Shown piece after piece: positions 23,723 to 34,699 of a DNA stretch of 64,000 nt; position 1 is the stretch's first letter, and each line of letters starts with the position of its first letter. Where the stretch lies: NCBI RefSeq assembly GCF_047511655.1, contig NC_133395.1, forward strand, positions 74,805,910 to 74,869,909, read 5' to 3'. Source of the DNA: Castor canadensis (lineage: Eukaryota; Chordata; Mammalia; Rodentia; Castoridae). Position numbers and translations under genes: made by a program. A model generated the notes under the pieces. The model made no database searches and had not been told where the DNA came from. It worked only from the letters and a program-made list of their open reading frames with translations.

Positions 23723-24110
23723 GAGCCCAGGGCTTGAACTGTCCAATTTGGCGATCTCCACCCACCTAGACCACAGCATGCTCCCACAGTGTTGAAACTG
23801 CTTTTGCTTTAATCTTGATCGACACTTCCCAAATTTCTTTCCCACTAGGCCACAACCCATTTGTTACAGATAGACCGATGTCCATCTGGCAGCACCCAGG
23901 ATCCAGAACAGTGGCATTTTGGATGTTGCCATTGATAAAAAGCTTCAGGATGTTCCTTTGGAGCCTAAGACCTGCTCTTTTGAGATGTGTGAGCAGTGAG
24001 TACAAATCATTTTTTTACTATTATTTATTTTTTTGAATCAATCCAGAGCACTCAAGACTGAATTTGGGTGGATAATAAAATAAGAATACTATTTTGAATC
24101 TAAAATAAAG

Positions 24111-24416
24111 TGCACTGTCAGACACAGTGGCTCACACTTGTAATCCAAGCTACTCAAGAAATCAAAGCCAGCCCAGGGCAGAAAGTTGGTTGTAACCCAT
24201 CTCCACAAAATATCTGTGCAGTGGTGGTGCACGTGTGGCACCAGCTATGCAGGAGACCTAAGTAGGAGAATGAAGATTTAGGCTGGCCTGGGCAAAAACC
24301 TCCAAACCCTACCTGAAAATTAGCTGAAGCAAAAAGGGCTGGGGTCATTGTGGCTCAGTGATAGAGTGCCTGGCAAGCAAGTGTGAGAACTGAGTTCGAA
24401 CCCCAGTACCACTGAG
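24111..24416 (+). mobile_element. Composite B1-B1-ID SINE (three units)
   Basis: A first B1-like unit (agacacagtggctcacactt, gtaatccaagctactcaaga) is followed by a second (tgcagtggtggtgcacgtgt, ctggcctgggcaaaaacctc), then an ID-like unit (ggctggggtcattgtggctc, gagttcgaaccccagtacca). AAATAAAG at 24103-24110 and 24417-24424 flanks the whole array, so it inserted as one piece. Confidence 0.8.
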
Positions 24417-24804
24417 AAATAAAGAATGCTTAACAAAGAAACTGCAGTAGTGTTTTTTCTCATGTGGCCCCTTCCTCTGCTCAGGAAGTATTCCCCCCAA
24501 AAGTTTCCCATCTGTGTTTGGAGCAATGACTACATCACCGTGGTAAGCCAAACAACACTATAACTTTGCACAGTTCTTTTACTGCTAGATGAGTTCTAGC
24601 ATTTTTGGAAATGACTTTATCCTCATACCACAAATTTGTATGTGTTTGTGTGAACTCAGACATGGAAATAGGTCACCTAACATGGTGATTGCTCATTTCT
24701 GGTTGATGAGCTTGGCATGCTGACATCTGTCACTCACTTGGGCTTCCAACTGATGGACTTGCCCTGCAGGTTTGGAGAGTGGAAATGAACCAACTTAGGC
24801 CTTT

Positions 24805-24893
24805 TTTTTTGGTGGTACTGCAGTTTGAACTCAGGGACTCAGGCTTACTTGGCAGGCGCTCTACCCTACCACTTGAGCTATTCTACCAGCCCT
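24805..24893 (-). mobile_element. ID-type SINE
   Basis: Oligo-T is followed by ggtggtactgcagtttgaac, ggcaggcgctctaccctacc and acttgagctattctaccagc, the reverse of the family consensus. The ggcaggcgct region carries a small duplication (ctaccctacc). Confidence 0.85.
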
Positions 24894-25059
24894 AACATAT
24901 ACTTTTTTAAGGAGAAGAAAATTTCAGTTGTCTCGAGTCACTCTTGTCTTTAAGATGCATGCTTAACATTATAATTTTCTTTAATTGGTTTTCCCCACCA
25001 ACTTAATGCCTTCTCCAGGAAGGGCTCATTCTGCAGCCTGATAGGTTTAGTTGTAAGTT

Positions 25060-25150
25060 CTAGTGTGGACTGTAAGTTTCCTGAGGGCAGAGGCTGGGTT
25101 CTGCATCCCAGTACTCAGCACAGAGCATGGATCACAAGTGTTGAATGAGA
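25060..25150 (+). repeat. L2 3' terminus
   Basis: The phrases cctgagggcagaggctgggt, ctcagcacagagcatggatc and gtgttgaatgagataatta match the L2 3' end. Confidence 0.6.
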
Positions 25151-25618
25151 TAATTAAGGATGACTCTCAAAATATACTATAACCTGAAATGGACTAGGCA
25201 TTGTTAGTCCAAAATGTATTTCCCAAATATCTTTTGCCTTCTGAATTTATGATTCTGTGACTCTGTAGGTTCTCTGAAGAGAAATCCTAGCAGAACTGCC
25301 TAACTGATATAACCACAAGTAGGGAAAAAGGGAAAATTCTGTTCCATTTATCATTCATTAAGATATGTGGTAAATTACATGACAGACTCACATGTCATTC
25401 ACCACGCCATCTGATGTTGGAAGCCAAATGAGCCGTGATGTTTTACTACATGTAGAGCTGGTATTTTATTTGCATTCCATAGACTATCAAAATTCAACAT
25501 GAATATATTATATTCAAGGGCACAATTTATGTAATCATGCCACTTAAGGAGCAGTTTAAAATAGCAAATAAAATCAAACTGTAGCACTCAGCAACCTTAT
25601 CAAATGAAAATCACATAC

Positions 25619-25900
25619 CAAAATCTGCTTTTTTCTTTTCAACTTCAGCTGCAGGGACCAGAAATAAATAGCTCCATCTTCTCTGATCATGATTAAGGTG
25701 TCATCAGGCAGAGAGAGGATGCACAGCACGGGGCCCCCATATGACAGCCTCTGGGGCACAGCAGGCAGCAAGAAGGAAACCTCTTTTTTGCGGGCCAAAG
25801 CACTGACCTGCTCCAAATACTCCAGCTGTAGATATGTGCAGAGGCCCTCCCGTAGCATAAAGGACAACTCATTGAACAGCCACTGGCTTTCAAAAATTCT
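25619..25900 (-). CDS. Internal exon candidate, EF-hand/WD40 protein (start of propeller)
   Basis: This 282-bp segment is open for exactly 94 codons. The first half contains CTYLQLEYLEQ and KKEVSFLLPA, the latter half SLPDDTLIMIREDGAIYFW, which reads as a WD40 blade ending in a DGxIYFW-type strand. EF-hand proteins with a following WD40 propeller (WDR49/EFCAB8 type, ciliary or testis-linked) have this arrangement; naming the family is from memory. The donor TTG|GTATGT at 25618-25617 is acceptable, in phase 0. The proposed acceptor AG at 25902-25901 has a weak pyrimidine tract, and an in-frame TAA lies just before it, so the 5' edge is uncertain. The EF-hand-like N-terminal part (WLFNELSFMLREGL) looks disturbed compared with what I expect. 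No further WD exon could be found downstream on this strand. Alternative: a decayed copy of the gene. Confidence 0.55.
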
Positions 25901-26149
25901 CTCCCATTAGGGCATGGGTAACTCCTTTCTTAGATGTGACATGATTGTCAACACGTGAGCTTGGTTGCCAAAAACTGTGAGGTAGTAACTATGGCGTGCC
26001 TGTTCAGCTGGGCCTGGAAATCTGTTCTCCAGTTGTAGGGCTTACGCCCCTGCCAGCCTCTTTCTCTAAAGGCAATCATGATGATGACGATGGTGATGAG
26101 GAAGAGAAGCAATGCTGGTGACTGTTATAGAGAGCACACCGTGTTCCAT

Positions 26150-26290
26150 ATAACATGGACCTTTATCTCAATTCTCACCATTCCTAGCATAGTCTGTCCA
26201 TTTTACAAATTGAGAAACTCAAGCTTACAGAATTGAATGACTTGCCTCAGATCAAACAGCTGCAAAATGACTGGCAAAAGACTTCAGTTC
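26150..26290 (+). repeat. MIR fragment
   Basis: The phrases tgtccattttacaaattgag, aaactcaagcttacagaatt and gacttgcctcagatcaaaca follow the MIR consensus. It would lie in an intron of the minus-strand gene candidate. Confidence 0.75.
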
Positions 26291-27540
26291 CCATCAATCT
26301 GGGTCCACGGTTCCTAGACATCAGGAAACAGAGCTCCTTAGAATCTTAAGAACTCTGAGGTTAAAAAAAGGAAGTAGTCAGGGTATCTTTGAATCTGAGA
26401 AACTGGGGGTGGGGCATCTTTGAGCCCAGGAAATCTTCATTTCCTCTCCACTTCTCCCAAAGCCCTACTTTGTAAGAAGCTTCCCTCTGCCTGGAATTTC
26501 AAATGTTACTTTTCATGGCAGATGACAATGAGAGCACTTGTATCTGATTTGGTGGGGGAACTAATTTACTGCTCAATTTGTCATTTTTGCACTTAATCCA
26601 TCCCAGAATAATGAAGGACATTGACAGACATGCTGGCCATGAATACTAAAAGCAGCTACTTTGGCTCTTCGTTATTATACAAGACAAATTTGGTAATATT
26701 AATAATGATAATATTTATTAGGAATGTATTCTGTGACAGTTCTTGTTCTCACTGATTTGAGCACCAGGTTGCTGCCCGTGGGATTTTCTGCTCGCTGCTG
26801 TTTCTCTTCGTCTTTGGGTAAAGTGGTGGGTATGTCTTTTGATCCTTGGTTTTAGGATACCCTTGTTGGAACCTGCCTTAGCTACTGACATAACGTCCTG
26901 AAAATTGTCAGCAAGTATGCCCCTTGGTTCAACTTCACATTAGCAAAGGTACTAAGGGGAAAAGAGTACTTCCAAAAGGACAAGGCTTGGAATGAGATGT
27001 ATTATGTACATTCCTTACTAACTTTCAACTGGAGTCACAAAACATAACCCAACTTACCCACTGAATTCTCCCCACTGCTTCATAGTCTATTTTCATAAAA
27101 AGTTGTTCTATTTGTTCAATACTCTAAAAACAAATAGATTTATAGGTTTCACCAGATTGTTGTGGAAAGGTGTGCTGAAAGAGGGGAAATCTTCATTTTT
27201 AAAATTTATGAATTTCTCTCTGGAATGTTTATTCCACACATCAATAGGACTGTTTATCAGAATCCAGCACCTTGACTCCTACACTCTCCCCCAGTGAGTG
27301 ACTGGGGTTCCTAGAACTTTTATTTTTGAAATCAAGTCCTAAGTAGCAGGAGGAGCTCTGCAGCCCTCACTGCTAGTGTTCCCAGGAAATCCCAGTCTGC
27401 TTGGTCAGTTCTACCCCAAAGATTGGGCTGTGTTCAGAGGTCCCAGTTTGAGATAAACAGCAAAGCAAATCCAAAGGACAGGGATTTCCCAAGACAAAAA
27501 GATGTGTAAATTGTAAAGTGTTTCAGTTACTAGGAGGACC

Positions 27541-27542
<2 letters not shown>
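26291..27542. other. Putative intron sequence; no exon recognised
   Basis: I looked for minus-strand splice-flanked exons and found none with good sites at both ends. The sequence is mostly unique. Confidence 0.4.

Positions 27543-27584
<42 letters not shown>
27543..27584. repeat. (TG)n microsatellite
   Basis: An uninterrupted run of 21 TG units. It produces threonine/histidine repeats in minus-strand frames that are not genes. Confidence 0.98.
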
Positions 27585-27585
<1 letters not shown>

Positions 27586-29984
27586 CAGTGAGAGAGAAGA
27601 TATCTTCTGTGTGGCAGTAGTAGGCAGACCATAGAAGGGGTCCTGTCTTCCTGCCTCTGGCATTCATGATCAATGTAGTCCCTTCATCCTGAGTAGCTTG
27701 CTTATAGACAGTAGAACAGCTCAATGTTGAGGTGTGTCACTTCTGTGATTAGATTACATAAGATGGGAACTTTTGTCTTTGTAGAAGTCTCTCCCTTGCT
27801 GGCTTTGACAAAGCCAACTACCATATTGTTAGCAGCCCTATAGAAAGACCAGCATGGCAGGGGACTGAGGCCAGCCTCTGAAAGCAAACAGCCACCTAGT
27901 AACTGAGACTGTAGTCCAACGCTGTACAAGAAGCTGAATCTGGTAACAACGTGAGCTTGGAAGCTGATCGCTCCCTAGCAAGCTTTCCAGTGACACTAGA
28001 CAGCCTCATGAGACACTGTGATGACCCAGCTAGTTTTGATACCTTCTTATGGAGCAATGGATAACTAAAAGTGTAGAGATTGGGTTAGTGGATAGAATGT
28101 CAATAAAGACATTTTTAGTTCATAGAGTGAAAAACATTTCTAAGGTCAGAGCTTGCCAGCCTTATAAGGTACTGAGTTTTCTTTAGCTGCAAGTATTAGG
28201 TGTGTGCTGGTCCATGGCTCAGCAGAGAAGAGAATTTGAGCATGGAAGGGGTTTTATATTAAAAAACCTCTAGGGTCCTTTCAAATTCCAAGGTTTTATA
28301 ATTTCATGAGTGAATGTACAAGAAGGCTTCAACAGAGGTACTCAGATTACATGTCCGTGTTGGGAAAAGAGATGTTGTTTTTCTCCTGTAAGATACAAGG
28401 GCGTGTGACCCCCTTTGAACAGAAATGAGAGTGCATTGGAGAAAATGTGACGGCACTTAGGGTCCAGGACATCAGGGCCTTGAAGTGAGCATCCCCCAGG
28501 GTCAGCACAGTAGTCATGAAGAAAAGGACTCCTGCTCTGGAAGCAAGCTCAGCACAGGTCCCTTCTGACTCACACTCCACTGGGGACATGTTACAGTCCT
28601 GGGTGTGGCCAACAGACTTCAAACAAATGAACACAATATTTAACAAGTATTTTTGGAATTGATGTCCAAGTAAACCCAAATGCCCAGGAATGTGGTTTCA
28701 GGAAGAGCCTAGATTACAGAAAACAGAAAAGTTCAGGGTGAGGCCATGACAGCTGGGCTCAGGCTGCCCGCCGAGACCACCCTGTGACCATAAAGCAGAG
28801 CCCAGGAGACCCTGGGTACAGCTAAGCACCCTGGTACCCTGACAGTGTGGCACCAAGCAGAGGGCCATGCACACCATGAGTCATATGAGAGATCCCAAGC
28901 CAGCAGAGGGGCTCCCTAACCCTGCTGCCCTGTGGCTGTGCCCGGAGTTCAGCGGCTTCCCTTAGCTCAGTGCCAGGAGCAGCGGGAGTTTCTGCATAAA
29001 CAGGCAGGGACCTTGAACTCTGACCTCCATACATCAGCCAACTCACTGAAGCCACAAAAATTGAGCACCAATAGTATGCCTGGAACTGCGCAGATGCTGC
29101 GACTTTAGAGCTGAACGTGTTTTTGTGGCATTCATTTCCTAGTGAGGCCACAGAGAAGCAAATCTCCATAGAATGCAAAATGATGGACTCCTGCTAGATC
29201 ATGGCCGACCCTCTGGGTTAGCAGGAGGAGCGCTGAAGTGCTCTGAGAAAGTTAGGACAACTTCCTGGCTTCTCCAGGAAGATGCAGAGCTTGGTATGCT
29301 TCCAGGTTGAGACCTTCCTGTCTCTGAATGTCCGCAATGACCAAAATACTCATCCTTACCCTGTGCCCTTCCTGAATGCCCCTCTGTTGACCCTCCTTGG
29401 GACACTGAATTTCCACTAACTCAGCATTTCATGGAAAAAGCCAGGGAGAAACTTCCTGGGTTTTAACAGGTACTAGAATAGAAAGCCCTCAAATAAAGGA
29501 GGGGACGTGGGGTTAGTTGTTTCCCTTAGCCATTCTTCCTTAGTAATAGGACTGCCAGCTTCTAAGTGGCCCATGCTTCTCAGAACAGAGAACACTGTCT
29601 CCTTTGCAGCTTATATGACCCATGGCTCATTTCTGACTAAAATTTTGAAAATGCCAAGTGCTGTGAGCAGCTTTTGGGAGTTGTCCTTTTAAAGGAAAGG
29701 GGTGAATTTTTCCCTTTCACTTCCCTCTTCTTGCTGTTTGGAATGAGAACATGTTGGCTGGAGTCCAAGCAGCCAACTTGGACCATGAGGAGGAATCCAT
29801 TTACTGAGGGTGGCCGAGAGGTAGAGTGGGAGGAGTGTGGCCCCAATAATTTCACGAAGTCATTTGCCCCTGACTGGTTACACAAGAGAGAAAAAAGCTA
29901 CACTCTCACTTAGGCCTTGGTGGATGAGGGTTTTTCTGTCACTGTAGTTAAACCTCATCCTAACGGAGATAATGAGCTTTGGTG
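27585..29984. other. Putative intron sequence; no exon recognised
   Basis: Minus frames at 28347-28679 and 28822-29178 are fairly long but show no domain and lack matched splice sites. No repeat was assigned with confidence. Confidence 0.4.
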
Positions 29985-30165
29985 TCACAGTGGGGTGACC
30001 ACATTCCTTAGTTTCGGCAAGTTACTCAGCTTCTCTAAGCTTCCTGTCTTTTCAGCTGTGAAACAGAAATAGGCTGCTGCCTTTTGAACAGGACTGTTGT
30101 GCATTGTGGAGGCTGATGGAATAAAACATGTAAAGATCCTAAGATGATGTGAGCAGACAGTCAGA
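29985..30165 (+). repeat. MIR fragment
   Basis: The phrases ggtgtcacagtggggtgacc, ggcaagttactcagcttctc and taagcttcctgtcttttcag follow MIR order. Confidence 0.65.
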
Positions 30166-30329
30166 AATCAATAACTGTTTGTTAAATAAGTTATGAAAGA
30201 AATGGACTCATGGCTCCTCCATGAGGTATGAGGTAAAATTCTGCTCAGTACAAATGGCTCCAGATAACGCAATGTCTATCCTGGTCCCTTACCAGTGTGA
30301 CTTGGGCGTGTACCCCTAGATGCATTCAA

Positions 30330-30640
30330 AAGGCATCATGATGGCTCTTGCCTCTGAGCTTCCACAAATTCTGTTCCCTCTGCCTGGAAGGCCTCACTTC
30401 TCTCTTCCTCCTTCAGACATGATTCTCTCATCCCTCAAAACTCAGCACACGGTTTACCCTGCAGGAGGCCTCATGACTCCTGGTTCTCGTTCAATGCTCT
30501 CATGCACCTGCGCTCAATTCTATGGCCACTCCACACTTCTGCAGGGGATAAGACAAAGCCCTCTTGGGTAGATATTTATTGAGTGAATGCATGGATGGAT
30601 GAGTGAATGAATGAAAGAATAAAGGAATGACTAGACAACT
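30330..30640 (+). repeat. L2 fragment with TGAA-rich end
   Basis: The phrases ttctgttccctctgcctgga, tcctccttcagacatgattc and gatatttattgagtgaatgc match L2. The end expands into imperfect GGATGGATGAGTGAATGAAT repeats. Confidence 0.7.
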
Positions 30641-30774
30641 AGGCAGGAAGCACTCTAAAACCATAGGTAATCATACTGCTTCAGTTTAAAAGACCCATAA
30701 TCTACCCAGTTAAAACATCTCTGTCCCTTTCCAACAGAAGTGCTTTGTTTGGCTTTTTCCAAATGGAATGCTAT

Positions 30775-31110
30775 GATCTGAGTGTCTCTCTCCCTCCAAA
30801 TTCCTATGTTGAAGCCCTAACCCCCCAGGTGATGGGATTAGAAGGTTCGGCCTTTGGAAGGTGATTAGGTGATAAAGGCAGAACCCTGGTAAATGGGATC
30901 AGAGCACTTATAAAGGCCCTAGAGAGACTCCCCCTACACACCACTTCTGCCATGGGAGGACACAGAAAGAAGGCTGTGTCTGAAGGCCAGATGGCACAAT
31001 TACCAGTGCTTTAATGTTGGACTTCCAGCCTCCTGAATGGTGAGAAATGAACTTCTGTTGTTTATAAGCTGCCCAGTCTATGGTATGTTGTTATAGCAGC
31101 TGAATAGACT
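30775..31110 (+). mobile_element. MaLR LTR
   Basis: In order: ctatgatctgagtgtctctc, ttcctatgttgaagccctaa, ggaaggtgattaggtgataa, cacttataaaggccctagag, ccatgggaggacacagaaag, gcctcctgaatggtgagaaa and gcagctgaatagactaag. It is a near-complete MaLR LTR. Confidence 0.9.
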
Positions 31111-31800
31111 AAGAGGAGAGGGGAAACATGAGGGGAGATGTGATTTCTCGTTCCCTTCCCACAGTAGATGAAACTCAGCACCTCTAGATTTCCACTGCAG
31201 CCCTCAGAGTCAGATCCAGGGTGTTGCACTGGGAGGGTGCAGCTGGTGATGTCATCAGACTACCACTTGACAAGTGTATGTTTTGTTCACACTCCCAGGT
31301 CAGGATCATAAGAGCTTTAAGTTAAATAATTTTTCCATAACTTAAGATACGATTATGAAACCTTGACAAATGGAGCTTAAACACCTTGTCCTTTATCATA
31401 TGTGTTTTATCGTACAGTGAATAAGTAATGCCTTCTTCATTAAGAGTTTATGTTCTAACCAAGATGGCAGAGAAAAACATTTAAAATATTTAATCCCAAC
31501 AGATTGTGAGGCCGGGGTAACTTAATATGTATGAAAAGGTTGTCTTTGAAAAAATATATACAAATAACCAGTGATCTTATAAGAGTCTTTTTCACCTTTT
31601 AAAGAAAAGTCTCCAAAAATCTTGTTGGTCTAGTATTCTAAGTAATTTTAAAGCATTTTCTCATATAAACTGTCCAGCAAATCAGATGGTCCTTAGGAGA
31701 AATCATAGCTTAGAAAGGAGAGTCATCAAACCTAAGTGGTTCACATGGTTTAAGCTTCAGCTATGGTTTCAGTGATGCAACATTTATAAAACTCACTTAC

Positions 31801-31883
31801 TTTATTCTGTGACCTCAGACTCTGCTTCATTTTAACTTGAAAGTTTCCAGATCCAGCAGTTGTTTTCCTCTCTTTGCATGCTC
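31801..31883 (-). pseudogene. Exon candidate, EF-hand part, with frameshift
   Basis: The minus strand has an excellent acceptor (TTTTTTTCTCCTAG before 31883) and an excellent donor (AAA|GTAAGT after 31801). Continuing the frame of the upstream exon candidate at 32196-32249 gives EHAKRGKQLLDLETFKLK and then a TGA stop. The remaining 10 codons up to the donor stay open in another frame (MKQSLRSQNK). The exon is 83 bp, one short of a phase-0 84, and the slip coincides with an A run. LxLEEFK-like text fits the end of an EF-hand loop. I infer a one-base deletion in this copy, or a sequencing error in the homopolymer. If the frame is instead shared with another upstream exon, the exon would be intact with a 2-base phase. 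Confidence 0.5.
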
Positions 31884-32195
31884 CTAGGAGAAAAAAATGA
31901 AAATAATAATTAGCTAGGAACAGATAACCACTGTATTTTGTTAATCTAGGAGCAAGTGTAAAGAACTGGATGTCTAATTATACATACCTAAACTCTGTCA
32001 GCTTCTAACATGTTACATCTTTTGTTCTTTTCTCTGATGCATCCACAATTTGTTTCTAATTCCACTAAGAAGTGACAATTAAAAATTTACTCTTCATTGC
32101 TATTTTATAGAAAGTAAAAGGATTGTACTTTGTACTGAAAAATCAACCATCAAAAAGAGCTGAATATCTTAAAAGTTTACCTGGTCAGTTCCTAC

Positions 32196-32249
32196 CTGAA
32201 AGAGTGCATTTAAGTTTTGTAGCTCTTCCAGGGTCACTTGATGTTCAAT
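32196..32249 (-). CDS. Exon candidate, EF-hand/WD40 protein, 18 codons
   Basis: A 54-bp open segment reads IEHQVTLEELQNLNALFQ. It ends at a consensus donor (CTTTCAG|GTAGGA) and is preceded by a pyrimidine-rich acceptor (TTTACTTTTTCTTTTGATGAG). Only this frame is open. The TLEELQxLxALFQ pattern is the helix that leads into an EF-hand in proteins combining EF-hands with a WD40 propeller. The next exon candidate lies about 310 bases downstream on the same strand and continues the helix-loop pattern. No start codon was found, so upstream exons must lie at higher coordinates. Confidence 0.55.
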
Positions 32250-33059
32250 CTCATCAAAAGAAAAAGTAAATAAATTAATTAAAATCATATAATACTAATT
32301 ATAATGCCCATAAAATGTAAGTTTTGGAAACCCATAATTTCTCTCTTTATAAGGCCAATGAGATTGCTAATCACCCAAGTGGCACTTCGGGTATTTCAAC
32401 CTCATTGTTCTGTGTCACTACTATAATTCAATTGATTGCCCAGCCCCAAATTCTAGAGTAAGAGTGAGCTGAAAGGAAGAAGGTAAAGAAATAGTGGGAG
32501 ATGAGAGAGAATATGGCAGGCGTTGACTTCAAAGAGAAAAGAGCAAGCATTGAAAGAAAAAATGGAAAAAAACAAAACAAAACAAACCACAAGGCAGTGG
32601 ACTGAAATGAGGAAAAGGAGACTGAAAATATTTTGTCACATCATATTCCAAAGACTGTCTCCAGGGAGAAGACCCTCGTCCAGAGGTCCTGTGCATTAGA
32701 ACTTTATCTGTCTACACCCCATCTCTCCCCAGGTTGAACCAGGAAGGACCCTGGGGGACTTGATCTCTTTTCTGAGGTAAATTTTCTGAAGTTATGGCCA
32801 GAAGCTCTTGCTAGTCTTAATGTGAGAGAATCTGATTCTCTTTTAGTCATCCATCCTTCACTCAATGAACAGATCACCAGAAGACATTTCCTCTTCACTT
32901 TTGGTCTCCTAGCTACAATCACAAGAATTTGGCTTTTATCAACCAAAATCTCAACGCTTCTGCCTTAGAATGAATGAACTACTACCAGTGGGTATAGCCA
33001 AGGTAAGCTCTGATATTCTTGTACCACCTCTGAGGCCTAAAGAAGAAAGCTGCATTAAT
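32250..33059. other. Putative intron sequence; no exon recognised
   Basis: The minus frame at 32704-32946 encodes a basic 80-residue stretch. It has no recognisable family and was not called. Confidence 0.4.
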
Positions 33060-33425
33060 CACTGTTCTCATCCCCATGGAAAAAAAAGCTGACAGAAATA
33101 AGGGAGAAAGGATTCATTTCAGTTCACAGTTTCAGAGGGTTTAGTCGTTTATGGCAGGCTTCGTTGTTTCTGGGCCCCAAGGTGAGTCAGAACAGCATGG
33201 CAGTGGGAGCAGGTGCCCCTGCTCATGGTGGACAGGAAGCATAAAGAGAGACAGGAAGGGATAAGGACAAGATAGGAACTTCAAAGACACGCTCCCAGTA
33301 AGCTACTTCCTCCTGTTAGGTCCCACCTGCTAAAGTTTTCAGAACCTCTCAAAATAGTGCCACAAGTTAGGGACAAGGCCCCAAACATGAGCCTTGTGGG
33401 GAGAACACTTCATATCCAAACCTAA
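33060..33425 (-). mobile_element. MaLR-like LTR
   Basis: On the plus strand: ggattcatttcagttcacag, ttatggcaggcttcgttgtt, agcatggcagtgggagcagg, ggtcccacctgctaaagttt and agccttgtggggagaacact. This is the complement of the MaLR family found in plus orientation at 47180 and 57110. Confidence 0.7.
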
Positions 33426-34237
33426 CATGGCAAAAGCAGAAACTGACTTCTTCCCAACAAGATCATCTTATGAAATATCTGGGTACCAGTCTTCAAGGTA
33501 GTGGCCCCTCCCGTAAAAGCTGACCATAAAACTCTTGGGAGATCCACCATTTTGTAAAATGGAAGCACCTTTCAAACTCGGTCTTGAATGACCCCATGGT
33601 TACTTTCCAATTTGCCCTCATGAAGGAACAAAACTGGAAAGCCAACTCTAGAATGGAGAAACACTCAGCCAAGTCTATTCTGAAATTTTCCCTGGCAAGA
33701 CCTGATCCCAGGAACTAATTTAATAAGTTGACTGGGAGAAAGATCTTGACAGGATTTAAATACACAAAAAAGGTGATTCCATGAAATGGAAAGATCATTC
33801 TGATTAGCAGACAAAAGACATTACTATTAAATAAATTCAGAATTTTCTTCAACTAATCTTCTCCAGAATTCACAAAAGTAGAAGTGAATTTATTAGGCTC
33901 AACGACCACACAGATGAGAAAATGTGTTGAAACTGAGCTTTTGCAAGAAATCAAGGCCTCTAGGAGAATGTGCACCACTTCCCCTGCACCCTGGGTGTGA
34001 ATTCCAGGTGGTCAAACAATTTTTTAAGGCTTTGAAAAACATTTCCTTTAAGATTAGAAACTTATAGGGAAGACATGCTATTACCTCAATTTTTCACACA
34101 GCATTTTTCCGAGCCTCTCTAATTCTAAATACACAATATAAAGATACTTTATTAGTCCACAAGCTACATAAGACATATTTATCCTTAAACTAACCGAAGT
34201 AACTATAGATTTGCACAGAGCGATCAGAACATATGGC
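33426..34237. other. No gene recognised
   Basis: AT-rich unique sequence upstream of the B1 and provirus. No exon or repeat was identified. Confidence 0.5.
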
Positions 34238-34361
34238 ACTGATAGGCATGGCATGAATCTGTGCTTCCTGCTACTCAGGAGGCTGAGGCAGGAGGCTTGC
34301 TGGGGCCCAGGAGTTCAAGGCCAGCCTGGGAAGCATCGTGAGATCCTGTCTGAAAAAACAA
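34238..34361 (+). mobile_element. B1-type SINE
   Basis: The phrases gcttcctgctactcaggagg, ctgaggcaggaggcttgctg and ttcaaggccagcctgggaag match the 7SL/B1 consensus. Its A-rich tail ends nine to thirteen bases before the provirus, which therefore inserted right beside it. Confidence 0.85.
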
Positions 34362-34369
34362 AATTCCTG

Positions 34370-34374
34370 CCATG
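34370..34374 (+). repeat. Provirus target-site duplication, left copy
   Basis: CCATG directly precedes the 5' LTR. The same five bases follow the 3' LTR at 44327-44331. Confidence 0.9.
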
Positions 34375-34679
34375 TGCTGGCAATAATGGCGCCAATAGGT
34401 TTCGGTTCTTACTGCACCCTTAAGGTTTTGTTTCCCAGGGTCACGGTCCTGCCTCAAGTCTAGCTTGAATTTTCCTTCTGCCCCTTCCTCCAATTAGCAT
34501 GAATCATATGACCTTAACCAATCAGACTGTGCCAAGTCTCACTGAGGGGTATTTAAGCCCCTGACCCCCCCCCCCCCGCCCCGGCTCTCTCTCCCATGCG
34601 ACTCACTCCTCGCTGGGCCGGCAATAAAGAATCTCTTGGCCAGATCACTCCTCTTCATGTGGTCACTTTGGGGCCTACA
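34375..34679 (+). mobile_element. 5' LTR
   Basis: It starts TGCTGGCAATAATGGC and ends GGGGCCTACA, so the TG...CA ends are kept. A CCAAT box (34518-34522), a TATA-like TATTTAAG (34550-34557), a C-run near 34565 and AATAAA (34623-34628) give a normal U3-R-U5 order. Confidence 0.95.
34550..34557 (+). promoter_or_regulatory. TATA-like box of the 5' LTR
   Basis: TATTTAAG lies about 30 bases downstream of the CCAAT box and about 70 upstream of the AATAAA signal. The equivalent place in the 3' LTR is TAATTAAG. Activity is unknown. Confidence 0.6.
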
Positions 34680-34681
34680 TT

Positions 34682-34699
34682 TGGTGCCATGACTCGGAT
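34682..34699 (+). other. Primer binding site, tRNA-His type
   Basis: TGGTGCCATGACTCGGAT is complementary to the 3' end of tRNA-His at 17 of 18 positions as I recall that tRNA. The only difference is A for G at the ninth base. It starts two bases after the LTR. Confidence 0.85.

Noticed and set aside
23866-23992. Possible plus-strand exon (acceptor ttgttacag, donor GCA|GTGAGT)
   Set aside because: The splice sites look good, but the only open frame is rich in W, F and L without family resemblance. No neighbouring exon was found.
27530-27724. Open frame with threonine/histidine repeats
   Set aside because: It is the translation of a TG microsatellite.
32704-32946. Minus-strand frame of 80 basic residues near the exon candidates
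   Set aside because: It has no splice sites in agreement with its ends and no domain.
34565-34580. C-run as a separate repeat element
   Set aside because: It is part of the pyrimidine-rich stretch of the LTR. The 3' LTR has CT repeats at the same place.
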